Shown: positions 39,625-47,466 of the stretch, piece by piece
Layout of the letters: each line of letters begins with the position of its first letter
Numbering within the stretch: position 1 is the stretch's first letter
Origin: CAZGUH01 sp964529005
GTDB lineage: Bacteria; Actinomycetota; Acidimicrobiia; Acidimicrobiales; Ilumatobacteraceae
Reading direction: 5' to 3'
Assembly (NCBI GenBank): GCA_964529005.1
Contig: CAZGUH010000017.1
Coordinates: 11,094 to 75,093 of the forward strand
DNA: 64,000 nt
Program-made: the position numbers and the translations under genes
The notes under the pieces: generated by a model
What the model was told of the DNA's origin: nothing
The model's input: the letters and a program-made list of their open reading frames with translations, nothing else
Databases searched by the model: none

Positions 39625-40299
39625 GTGTCCCCGCGCGTGTCCGCCCACCTCGACGTGGCTCCGTTGGCGATGGCTCGCGAACGCGTGCTTCCCGTGCTGC
39701 CGGCCCTGGAGCCGCTCTTCCCCGACGGCGGCATCACCCGTGGGCACTGCATCGGCTGCGGTGGCCCGGCTGCCATCTCGGCCGCCCTCGCTGTGGTCGC
39801 TCGGTCCACGCGCCAGGGGCATTGGGCGGCCGTGGCGGGCATCGACGGCCTCGGCCTCCGCGCGGCGGACGAGGTCGGTGTCGCGCTCGAGCGGCTGGTG
39901 CTCGTCACGGGCGCCGCGGCCCACGATCCTGCAGTCCTCGCAGCGCTGGCCGATGGTTTCGACGTGCTGGTGCTGGGTGGGGCCGATCGGGTCCGTGGCG
40001 CTCGCCGGCTCCAGGCGCGCGCACAGGCCCGCGGGGTCGTCACCGTCGTAGTCGGCGCGCCGGGCGGTTTCCATGTCGACGTCGACGTGCACGGCGAGGA
40101 CATCGAATGGGAGGGGCTCGGCCAGGGCTTCGGGCGGTTGACCCGCCGGCGGGTCACCCTCCGCGCCGGCGGCCGTCGTGTGCCGGGCGCCCGGTCGTGC
40201 TCGGTATGGCTGCCCGGCCCGTGCGGCGACGTCGAGCTCGCCGAGCCGGTCGTCGAGCGGCCCGTGCACGGCCGTCCAGCGCTGGAGGAAGCGGTGTAG
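39625..40299 (+). CDS. imuA: ImuA-like protein, RecA-fold accessory of translesion synthesis
   Basis: A 224-aa protein, the actinobacterial ImuA type. The RecA-like outline is present (LEPLFPDGGITRGHCIGCGG; RQGHWAAVAGIDGLGLRAAD; VLVLGGADRVRGARRLQARA), but the P-loop reads CIGCGGPAAIS without GK[ST], so ATP binding is unlikely. ImuA works with ImuB and DnaE2 in damage-induced mutagenesis. It is SOS-controlled by the box just upstream and lies two bases before imuB. Leaderless GTG start. I call it by context as much as by sequence. Confidence 0.8.
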   Translation: MSPRVSAHLDVAPLAMARERVLPVLPALEPLFPDGGITRGHCIGCGGPAAISAALAVVARSTRQGHWAAVAGIDGLGLRAADEVGVALERLVLVTGAAAHDPAVLAALADGFDVLVLGGADRVRGARRLQARAQARGVVTVVVGAPGGFHVDVDVHGEDIEWEGLGQGFGRLTRRRVTLRAGGRRVPGARSCSVWLPGPCGDVELAEPVVERPVHGRPALEEAV

Positions 40300-40301
40300 C
40301 G

Positions 40302-41945
40302 ATGAGATCGGGCGCTCCTGCTCGCGTTCCGGCGCTGCGCGCCAGTGTGCGCATGGGCGTCGTGTGGTGCCCGCAGTGGCCCGTGATGGTCGCAGGGTTC
40401 CGGCCCGGCGAGCCCGTGGCGGTCGCTCATGACAACCGGATCGTGGCCTGCTCGCCCGCGGCGTCGCACGAGGGGGTCGTCATCGGCATGCGCCGCCGTG
40501 CGGCCCAAGCCCGCTGCCCGGCGCTGCGCCTGGCGCCCCACGACCCGGCGGCCGACGCGCGCGCCTTCGAAGCGGTGGCGCGCGCCGTCGGCGAGCTGAC
40601 CCCCCGGCTCGAGATCACCGAGCCCGGCGTCCTCGCATTCGCCGCGCGTGGCCCCTCGCGCTACTTCGGGGGGGACGCGGCGATGGCCGAGCGCGTGGCT
40701 GCTGCGGTCCTCGAGGGTCTCGCCGCGTTCTCCGAGATCATCCCGATCGGCGTCGGCGTGGCCGACGGGCGCTTCGCCGCAGCGGTGGCTGCACGGCGCG
40801 CCAGCCGGGTGACCCCACCCGAGCGCGCCGGCACGCGCGTCGTCCCGCCGGGCTCCTCGGCCGCGTTCCTCGCTCCTCGGCCGGTCGCGCTGCTGCACGA
40901 GGTGGGTGGGCTGCCGGCCGAGTTCGTCGACATCGTCATGCGCCTCGGGCTGCCGACGCTCGGGGCGCTGGCGTCGCTGCCGGCAGCGGATGTGCTCGCC
41001 CGCTTCGGTGACCAGGGCGCCTTCGCCCATCGCATCGCAGGTGGGGGAGACGACCGCCCTCCCCGGTCCGCCGTGCCGCCGCCGGAATGGTCGCTCCAGC
41101 ACGCGTTCGACGAGCCGGTGCAGCACCTCGACATCGTCGCCTTCGTCGCCAAGCAGATGGCGGCGCAGCTCACCGAAGCGCTGGCGGCCGAGGGAAAGGT
41201 CTGCGTCCGCCTGGTCGTGCGCGCCGAGACCGAGCACGGCGAGCGCAGCGAGCGTGTGTGGCACCGCCCCACAGGGCTCACCGCGGCGGCCGTCGTCGAG
41301 CGTGTGCGCTGGCAGCTCGACGGTTGGGTGTCGGCGGTCGACGCTCGTGACGACGCTCCCACCGGCGGGGTGGTGCTGTTGCGCTTCGTCGCCGACGAGG
41401 TGCGTGCCGACCAGGGCGCCCAGCTCGGCTTCTGGGGCGGGCGCACCCACGCCGACGAGTGGGCGGCCCGCGCCGTCGCCCGCGTCTCGGCGCTGGCGGG
41501 TGACCGCAACGTGCTCGTGCCGGCCCGTCGCGGCGGGCGCTTGCCCCAGGACGCGTACGCGTGGACGCCTGCGGCGATCTCCGATCTCGCCGAGCCTGCC
41601 GATCGGTTGGCGCCGGCCCCAGGGCCGTGGCCGGGGCAGGTGCCGGCGCCATCACCGTCGATCGTCTACCCCGATCCACTCCCGGCGGATGTGCGTGACG
41701 CCGACGGGGCGCGAGTGCGCGTCTCGGGCCGGGGGATCGTCAGCGCCGCCCCGGCATCGGTGGCGGTGGGTGAGCGGGCGCCACGCCGTGTCGTCGCGTG
41801 GGCCGGCCCTTGGCCGATGGACGAGAAGTGGTGGCGGCCCGATCACCGCCGGATGGCCCGTTTCCAGCTGCTCACCGCCGACGACCAGGCCTACCTGGTG
41901 GCGGCCGAGCGGCAGGGCTGGTGGGTCATCGGCCGGTACGCGTGA
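40302..41945 (+). CDS. imuB: ImuB, Y-family polymerase-like clamp-binding mutasome subunit
   Basis: A 547-aa Y-family DNA polymerase homologue. The first strand reads MGVVWCPQWPVMVAGFRPGE, where active polymerases have the catalytic aspartate (VDMDCFF), and the second acidic pair is replaced by GPSRYFGG, so it should not polymerise. The helix-hairpin region is GLPTLGALASLPAADVLARF. Q374-LGFWG379 matches the ImuB beta-clamp motif (QLPLWG in M. tuberculosis, from memory). The C-terminal block MARFQLLTADDQAYLVAAER is typical of ImuB. It links DnaE2 to the sliding clamp. GGAGG lies within the end of imuA; the two are cotranscribed from the SOS promoter. Confidence 0.9.
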   Translation: MRSGAPARVPALRASVRMGVVWCPQWPVMVAGFRPGEPVAVAHDNRIVACSPAASHEGVVIGMRRRAAQARCPALRLAPHDPAADARAFEAVARAVGELTPRLEITEPGVLAFAARGPSRYFGGDAAMAERVAAAVLEGLAAFSEIIPIGVGVADGRFAAAVAARRASRVTPPERAGTRVVPPGSSAAFLAPRPVALLHEVGGLPAEFVDIVMRLGLPTLGALASLPAADVLARFGDQGAFAHRIAGGGDDRPPRSAVPPPEWSLQHAFDEPVQHLDIVAFVAKQMAAQLTEALAAEGKVCVRLVVRAETEHGERSERVWHRPTGLTAAAVVERVRWQLDGWVSAVDARDDAPTGGVVLLRFVADEVRADQGAQLGFWGGRTHADEWAARAVARVSALAGDRNVLVPARRGGRLPQDAYAWTPAAISDLAEPADRLAPAPGPWPGQVPAPSPSIVYPDPLPADVRDADGARVRVSGRGIVSAAPASVAVGERAPRRVVAWAGPWPMDEKWWRPDHRRMARFQLLTADDQAYLVAAERQGWWVIGRYA

Positions 41946-41991
41946 TGCGTGCCGGCCGAGCGAACAGGAAGCAGAAGAGCCCAGATGAGAT

Positions 41992-42026
41992 CGCCGCCGC
42001 CTGAGAGGGGCGCTCAGGCGGTGGCG
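41992..42026. terminator. Bidirectional hairpin terminator between imuB and a response regulator gene
   Basis: A 14-bp stem with one G-T pair (41992-42005 with 42013-42026) and a seven-base loop, AGGGGCG. It sits 46 bases after the imuB stop and overlaps the last codons of the convergent regulator. Confidence 0.7.
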
Positions 42027-42787
42027 CTCATCGAATCCGTGCCGCGGCGTTCACGCTCGGCGCGCAGCAGGTCGTTGCTCAGGCGGAACCCGACACCGCG
42101 GACGGTGTGGATGAAGCGCAGCTCCGGCGCATGGCGCTGGAGCTTCCGGCGCAGGTTCGACAGGTGGACGTCGACGACATGCGTGTCGCCCACCCAGTGC
42201 GGGCCCCACACCTGCTCGATCAACTCGACGCGCGGGCACACCTCGGCAGGCTTGCGGCACAGCTGTTCGAACAGCGCGAACTCGATGCGGGTCACCGGCA
42301 CGTCGTGGTTGCGGACGCGCAGCTCCTTGCGGCCGAGGTCGACGGTGAGAGGCCCGAGGCGGATCAGCGACGCCGCCATCGGATCCCAGCGTGCCTTCAG
42401 GCTGCGCGGGCGGCGCAGCATCGCCTGGCAGCGGGCGGCGAGCTCGTTGGTGTTGATCGGCACCGACATCACGTCGTCGGCGCCGGTGCGCAGCACCGAG
42501 ATGCGCCCCTCCTCGTCGTCGGCGGCCGTGATGATCAGCAAGTACGCATCGTGGTCTTCGCGCAGCACCTCGCCCAGCCGCCGTCCCGATGGTGTCCGCA
42601 TGTCGTGGTCGATGACCATCACGTCGGGGGAGAACGATCGCGCCAGGGTCAGTGCCGCCGTCTGGTCCATCGTCGCGCTCACGGAAAAGCCGCGATCCCG
42701 CAGCGTCGAGCCCGCCTGCCGACGCAACAGGGCGTCACCGACTGCGAGCAGCACTCGCGGTGCCAACTGCGCATCCGGTTCCATCAT
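42014..42787 (-). CDS. OmpR-type regulator with atypical receiver domain
   Basis: A 257-aa regulator. The winged-helix domain (about 140-240) is intact: RNHDVPVTRIEFALFEQLCR, HVVDVHLSNLRRKLQRH and RFIHTVRGVGFRL. The receiver keeps the phosphoacceptor position (VMVIDHDMRTPSG), but the acidic pair reads AVGDALL and the conserved lysine of the KP motif is valine (DDVMSVPI). Phosphorylation is therefore doubtful and it may act as an orphan, phosphorylation-independent regulator. No kinase gene is near. It lies between the two mutasome loci. GGGAGG stands six bases before the ATG. Confidence 0.82.
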   Translation of the reverse strand: MMEPDAQLAPRVLLAVGDALLRRQAGSTLRDRGFSVSATMDQTAALTLARSFSPDVMVIDHDMRTPSGRRLGEVLREDHDAYLLIITAADDEEGRISVLRTGADDVMSVPINTNELAARCQAMLRRPRSLKARWDPMAASLIRLGPLTVDLGRKELRVRNHDVPVTRIEFALFEQLCRKPAEVCPRVELIEQVWGPHWVGDTHVVDVHLSNLRRKLQRHAPELRFIHTVRGVGFRLSNDLLRAERERRGTDSMSATA

Positions 42788-42948
42788 CTCCTACCTCCCG
42801 CCGACAGCGGCTCTCGTTGGTCGATGGGGTATCGGCAGGCGGGGGGCCCACCTATAGAGATGTTCTTGATGCGCCGTCATGACGCCATTCGAGGGTAGGA
42901 GGTCGGGTCCTCGCTCCACCAGACGCGGTGCGCGGCGTCCGGGTCGCA

Positions 42949-42954
42949 TACCGT
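42949..42954 (+). promoter_or_regulatory. -10 hexamer (TACCGT) of the NUDIX gene
   Basis: TACCGT is eight bases before GTG 42963 without a Shine-Dalgarno, which supports that start. Confidence 0.4.
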
Positions 42955-42962
42955 CGGGCGGC

Positions 42963-43511
42963 GTGAAGGATGTCGCCGGACGGCGTTCGCTTCGTGACGA
43001 GGTGGCACGCCGCCAGCCGGTGGACGAGCGCGAACGGGTGAGCATCGCTGCCTTTCTCACGGCGTACGACCAGCTCCCTGCGCCGTTCGACGAGCACGCC
43101 GATCCGGTGCACGTCACCGCGTCGGCGATCGTCGTCGGCCCCGGCGGCCCGGACGATCACGGCGTCGTGCTGCACCTGCACAAGCGCCTCGGGCTGTGGC
43201 TGCAGCCGGGAGGCCACATCGACGCTGGCGAGACCCCGCTGGCCGCCGCGTGGCGCGAGGCGCGCGAGGAGACCGGCTTGCCGGTCGGCGAGCCGGTCGG
43301 CGACGAACCGGTCGTCCACGTCGACGTGCACCCGGGCCCGCGGGGCCACACCCATCTCGACGTCCGCTATGTGGTGCGCAGCCCGGTCGTGCCGCCGAAG
43401 CCGCCCGCCGGAGAAAGCCCGGACGTGCGCTGGTTCCCCTGGGACGAGGCGATCGCCGTGGCCGACCCCGGCCTCTCCGGCATCCTGCGGGCACTGCGTC
43501 CGGGCTCATAG
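42963..43511 (+). CDS. NUDIX hydrolase
   Basis: A 182-aa NUDIX hydrolase. The Nudix box runs GGHIDAGETPLAAAWREARE followed by ETGL, with all catalytic glutamates present. Upstream strands are HVTASAIVVGPGG and VLHLHKRLGLWLQPGG. The box is preceded by a 35-residue N-terminal helical extension (SLRDEVARRQPVDERERVSI). Members cleave nucleoside diphosphates linked to other groups; the substrate here is not evident. The position 55 bases before dnaE2 may be chance, since dnaE2 has its own SOS promoter. Confidence 0.85.
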   Translation: MKDVAGRRSLRDEVARRQPVDERERVSIAAFLTAYDQLPAPFDEHADPVHVTASAIVVGPGGPDDHGVVLHLHKRLGLWLQPGGHIDAGETPLAAAWREAREETGLPVGEPVGDEPVVHVDVHPGPRGHTHLDVRYVVRSPVVPPKPPAGESPDVRWFPWDEAIAVADPGLSGILRALRPGS

Positions 43512-43539
43512 CACGAACCGGCATGCGCCTGGTTGATGG

Positions 43540-43560
43540 CGAACACCTGTTCGATACAAT
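43540..43560 (+). promoter_or_regulatory. LexA (SOS) box and -10 hexamer of dnaE2
   Basis: CGAAC-ACCT-GTTCG (43540-43553) is a perfect LexA site. One base later TACAAT (43555-43560) forms a strong -10, six bases before the ATG. The geometry is the same as at imuA. Confidence 0.9.
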
Positions 43561-43566
43561 GCCGCG

Positions 43567-46500
43567 ATGGGTTTCAACAACCCCGCGATGCCGTGGAGCG
43601 AGCTCGAGGCGGCGTTGTCGGGGCGGGGAGCAGACGGTCGGCGCGTGGGGAGTCCCAGCTGGAACGCTGGCGGTGACGGGCCGGCGTGGTCACGCAAGCG
43701 CCAGCCGTTCGAGGCCCAGCCCGGCACGACGCGCCGCCCCGGCGGTGTCCCCTACGCCGAGCTGCACTGCCATTCGAACTTCTCGTTCCTCGACGGAGCG
43801 TCGCACCCCGAGCAGCTCGCCGAGGAAGCGGCCCGTTTGGGCCTCGAGGCGCTCGCCCTCACCGACCACGACGGGCTCTACGGCGTCGTCCGCTTTGCCG
43901 AAGCGGCGCAGGCGGTCGGTCTCAAGACCGTGTTCGGCGCCGAGGTCACCTTGCGTCGCGGCGCCGCGCACGCCGAGCAGGCGGCGCTGATCGAAGACGA
44001 CACCACCGGCCAGGCACGGCCCGATCGCCGGTGGGACATGCCCGTCGGGCAGCCCGACCCTCACGGTGAGCACCTGGTGCTGCTCGCCGAGAAGCACCAC
44101 GGGTACACCGCGCTCTCGCGAGCGCTCAGCGCGGGCCACCTCGCCGGCCAGAAGGGGGCGCCGCGCTTCACCCTCGGTGACCTTGCCGCCCAGGGGCGGG
44201 GGAAGTGGTGGGTGCTGACCGGCTGTCGCAAGGGCAGCGTGCCCGCGGCGCTCATCGCCGACGGCCCTGCCGCGGCCACGCGCGAGCTGCGTCGCCTGAT
44301 CGACGCCTTCGGCCGTGATCGCGTCTTCGTCGAGCTGTGGGACCACGGCGATCCGCTCGATTCGGCGCGCAACGACGCCTTGGCCGAGATCGCAGCGCGC
44401 AACGACGTGCTCTGTGTCGCCACCAACAACGTGCACTACGCCACGCCGGCCGATCGCCGCCTGGCCACCGCGCTGGCGGCGGTCCGCGCTCGCCGCAGCC
44501 TCGACGAGCTCGATCCGTGGCTGCCGGCTGCGGCCGCGGCCCACCTGCGGTCGGGGGCCGAGCAAGCGCGCCGCTTCGTCCGCTACCCCGGCGCGGTGGA
44601 GATCGCCGCCGAGCTCGGCCGCATGGCCGAGTTCGACCTCGAGCTGGTCGGCCCGGAGCTGCCGCCGTTCGCCGACACCGGCGGCCTCTCGGAGATGGAG
44701 TATCTGCGCCAGCTCGTCAAACGCGGCGGGCGCGCGCTCTACGGCGGGCGCGACGCGTCGTTCGCCGATCCGAAGAAGGAAGCCCGCCGGCGGCGCGCCT
44801 GGCAGGTCATCGACCGAGAGCTGGCGATCATCGACGAGCTCGGCTACCCGGGCTACTTCCTCGTCGTGTGGGAGATCGTCGAGTTCTGCCGGAAGCAGAA
44901 CATCTATTGCCAGGGGCGGGGCAGCGCGGCCAACAGCGCGGTCTGTTACGCGCTCGGCATCACCAAGGCCGATCCGGTCGAGCTGAACCTGCTGTTCGAG
45001 CGCTTCCTGTCACCCGAGCGCGACGGGCCACCCGACATCGACATCGACATCGAGAGCGACCGTCGAGAAGAGGTCATCCAGCACGTCTACGAGCGGTACG
45101 GCCGCCACCACACCGCGCAGGTCGCCAACGTCATCACGTACCGGGCACGGTCCGCGGTGCGCGACATGGCGCGTGCGCTCGGGTATGCGCCCGGTCAGCA
45201 GGACGCATGGAGCAAGCAGGTCGACTCATGGGGCCGGGTCGAGGCCACCGACCGTCAGGTGGGGCCCGATGGCGCCGTCGACCACGACATCCCGGCCGCC
45301 GTCATCGAGCTCGCCGCCCAGGTCGAGGACGCGCCGCGCCACCTGGGCATCCACTCCGGCGGCATGGTCATCTGCGACCGCCCGGTCGTCGAGGTGTGCC
45401 CGGTCGAGTGGGCGCGCATGGACAACCGCAGCGTGCTCCAGTGGGACAAGGACGACTGTGCTGCGGTGAAGCTGGTGAAGTTCGACCTCCTCGGCCTCGG
45501 CATGCTGTCGGCCCTGCACGGCGCGGTCGATCTCGTGCGCGAGCACTGCGGCGTGGATGTCGACCTCGCCACGATCCCCCAGGAGGACGCGGTCTACGAC
45601 ATGTTGTGCGCCGCCGACACGGTCGGCGTGTTCCAGATCGAGTCGCGCGCCCAGATGGCCACGTTGCCGCGGCTCAAGCCGCGCACGTTCTACGACCTCG
45701 TCATCGAGGTGGCGTTGATCCGGCCGGGCCCGATCCAAGGCGGTTCCGTGCACCCGTACATCCGCCGCCGCAACAAGCAGGAGCCCGTCACCTACCCGCA
45801 TCCCTTGTTGGAGCGGAGCCTCGAGAAGACGTTGGGTGTGCCGCTGTTCCAAGAGCAGTTGATGCACATGGCCATCGACATCGCCGGCTTCACCCCGGCC
45901 GAGGCCGACGAGCTGCGCCAGGCGATGGGCGCGAAGCGCTCGCGGGCGCGGATGGAGAGGCTCAAGTCGCGTCTGTTCGCCGGCATGGCAGAGCGCGGCG
46001 TCACCGGCGGGGTCGCCGAGGACATCTACGTGAAGATGGCCGCGTTCGCCAACTACGGCTTCCCCGAGAGCCACAGCGTCAGCTTCGCCTACCTCGTCTA
46101 CGCGTCGGCGTGGCTCAAGCACCACTATCCGGCCGCGTTCTGCGCTGCGCTGCTCAACGCCCAGCCGATGGGTTTCTGGTCGCCGCATTCGCTCGTGCGC
46201 GACGCTCGCCGCCACGGTGTGGTGGTGCGCGGGCCGGATCTCCTGGCATCAGAGGCCGGGGCAACGCTCGAACCATGCTCGGACAGCGCGGGTGGCGTCG
46301 CGGTGCGCATCGGCATCGAATCGGTGCGCGGCATCGGCGCAGAGCTGGCGAAGGAGATCGCCGCCGGCCGTCCGTACGGCAGCCCGGAAGAGCTCGTGCG
46401 CCGCGTGCCGTCGTTGACGTTGGCGCAGCTCGAAGCGTTGGCGACGGCCGGGGTGTTCGGCGAATGCTTCGGGCTCGAACGGCGTCAGGCGCTGTGGGCC

Positions 46501-46998
46501 ATGGGCGCGATCGCCGAGGCGCGGCCCGATCGGCTGCAAGGTGTCGTCACCGGGGCCGACACGGGCGCGCTGGCGCTGCCCGGCATGGATGCGGTCGACG
46601 AGACGGTGGCCGACATGTGGGCCACCGGCGTCTCACCCGGCGCCCATCCCACGGAGTTCGTGCGGGCCGAGCTCGAGCGCATGGGCGTCGTCACCGCCGC
46701 CGGCTTGCGGACCGCCGAGGCGCGGCGCACCGTGATGGTGGCGGGTCTCGTCACCCACCGCCAGAAGCCGATGACCGCGGGCGGCACGTTGTTCATGAAC
46801 CTCGAGGACGAGACCGGTCTGATCAACGTCGTGGTGTCGAAGGGATGCTGGGCGCGCTATCGCCGCATCGCTCGCGACGCTCCAGCGGTCGTCGTGCGCG
46901 GCCGGCTCGAACGCAGCGAGGGCGTCATCAACGTCGTCGCCGAGCACTTCCGGCCGTTGCCGGTTCCCGTCAGCTCGCGCAGCCGTGACTTCCGATGA
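43567..46998 (+). CDS. dnaE2: Error-prone DNA polymerase III alpha subunit
   Basis: A 1143-aa C-family polymerase of the DnaE2 class, slightly shorter than replicative DnaE. An actinobacterial DnaE2 lead (MGFNNPAMPWSELEAALSG) precedes the PHP domain (YAELHCHSNFSFLDGASHP, LALTDHDGLYG). The palm carries the catalytic aspartates in PPDIDIDIESDRREE (D490, D492 and neighbours) and the fingers QGRGSAANSAVCYALGITKA. A helix-hairpin-helix and an OB domain near the end (TVMVAGLVTHRQKPMTAGGT) close the protein. With ImuA and ImuB it performs damage-induced mutagenic synthesis. The perfect SOS box upstream supports this class over the replicative enzyme. Confidence 0.95.
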   Translation: MGFNNPAMPWSELEAALSGRGADGRRVGSPSWNAGGDGPAWSRKRQPFEAQPGTTRRPGGVPYAELHCHSNFSFLDGASHPEQLAEEAARLGLEALALTDHDGLYGVVRFAEAAQAVGLKTVFGAEVTLRRGAAHAEQAALIEDDTTGQARPDRRWDMPVGQPDPHGEHLVLLAEKHHGYTALSRALSAGHLAGQKGAPRFTLGDLAAQGRGKWWVLTGCRKGSVPAALIADGPAAATRELRRLIDAFGRDRVFVELWDHGDPLDSARNDALAEIAARNDVLCVATNNVHYATPADRRLATALAAVRARRSLDELDPWLPAAAAAHLRSGAEQARRFVRYPGAVEIAAELGRMAEFDLELVGPELPPFADTGGLSEMEYLRQLVKRGGRALYGGRDASFADPKKEARRRRAWQVIDRELAIIDELGYPGYFLVVWEIVEFCRKQNIYCQGRGSAANSAVCYALGITKADPVELNLLFERFLSPERDGPPDIDIDIESDRREEVIQHVYERYGRHHTAQVANVITYRARSAVRDMARALGYAPGQQDAWSKQVDSWGRVEATDRQVGPDGAVDHDIPAAVIELAAQVEDAPRHLGIHSGGMVICDRPVVEVCPVEWARMDNRSVLQWDKDDCAAVKLVKFDLLGLGMLSALHGAVDLVREHCGVDVDLATIPQEDAVYDMLCAADTVGVFQIESRAQMATLPRLKPRTFYDLVIEVALIRPGPIQGGSVHPYIRRRNKQEPVTYPHPLLERSLEKTLGVPLFQEQLMHMAIDIAGFTPAEADELRQAMGAKRSRARMERLKSRLFAGMAERGVTGGVAEDIYVKMAAFANYGFPESHSVSFAYLVYASAWLKHHYPAAFCAALLNAQPMGFWSPHSLVRDARRHGVVVRGPDLLASEAGATLEPCSDSAGGVAVRIGIESVRGIGAELAKEIAAGRPYGSPEELVRRVPSLTLAQLEALATAGVFGECFGLERRQALWAMGAIAEARPDRLQGVVTGADTGALALPGMDAVDETVADMWATGVSPGAHPTEFVRAELERMGVVTAAGLRTAEARRTVMVAGLVTHRQKPMTAGGTLFMNLEDETGLINVVVSKGCWARYRRIARDAPAVVVRGRLERSEGVINVVAEHFRPLPVPVSSRSRDFR

Positions 46999-47027
46999 CG
47001 TTCGCATCATCCGTTCACAAACGCGAT

Positions 47028-47055
47028 TTGCATCACCCCGCCGAACATGTATCCT
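47028..47055 (+). promoter_or_regulatory. Sigma70-type promoter of the coiled-coil membrane protein gene
   Basis: TTGCAT (47028-47033) and TATCCT (47050-47055) are separated by 16 bases, a good -35/-10 pair about 50 bases before the ATG. Unlike most genes in the window, this one has a leader, with AAGGGAAG as ribosome binding site. Confidence 0.5.
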
Positions 47056-47103
47056 GTGCTCCGGCTTCCCCGATGACAACCGATCCGCGTCCAAGGGAAG
47101 CGC

Positions 47104-47463
47104 ATGATGGCGCTCAGTCAGAAGCACCGCAGCTCGATCTCTCAGAACCTGACCCCGATCCTCGGTGAGGAAGAGGCAGAGGCCTTGCTCTCTCAGTTCC
47201 CTTCGCACGAGTTCGACGAGCCGGTGACGAAGCAGTTCGTCCGCGCCGAGGTCGCCGACGTCCGCGCCGAGATCGCCGAAGTCCGCACGGAGGTCGCCGA
47301 ACTGCGTGCCGAGATGCACGCCGAGTTCGGCCGCGTCGGCACCGCGGTCGCAGAACTGCGCGCCGAGATGTATGGCCGCTTCCGGGCGCAGACCGTCTGG
47401 ATCGCCAGCATCATGACGGTCGGCATGGGGCTCGCTGCCGGTATCGCTTGCCTCGGTGGCTGA
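47104..47463 (+). CDS. Small coiled-coil protein with C-terminal membrane helix
   Basis: A 119-aa protein. An N-terminal helical part contains ILGEEEAEALLSQFPSHEFD. A heptad coiled coil of about 45 residues follows, with the unit (V/L)RAE(I/V)(A/E) repeated (VRAEVADVRAEIAEVRTEVA), and then one membrane helix, TVWIASIMTVGMGLAAGIAC. The layout is a tail-anchored trimer or dimer, like the DUF1640/CCDC90 type and many small bacterial coiled-coil proteins. No function can be assigned. Start ATG 47104 or 47107. It converges on the secreted sulfotransferase gene, three bases apart. Confidence 0.65.
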   Translation: MMALSQKHRSSISQNLTPILGEEEAEALLSQFPSHEFDEPVTKQFVRAEVADVRAEIAEVRTEVAELRAEMHAEFGRVGTAVAELRAEMYGRFRAQTVWIASIMTVGMGLAAGIACLGG

Positions 47464-47466
47464 CGC

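Noticed and set aside
42851..42857. TATAGG-like hexamer on the minus strand before the atypical regulator gene
   Set aside because: A -35 can only be forced (ATGACG, 18-base spacer) and the distance to the gene is long; not strong enough to list.
47043..47052. GAACATGTAT before the coiled-coil gene, resembling half of a LexA box
   Set aside because: The second half (GTTC) is missing; unlike the boxes at 39597 and 43540 it is not a match.
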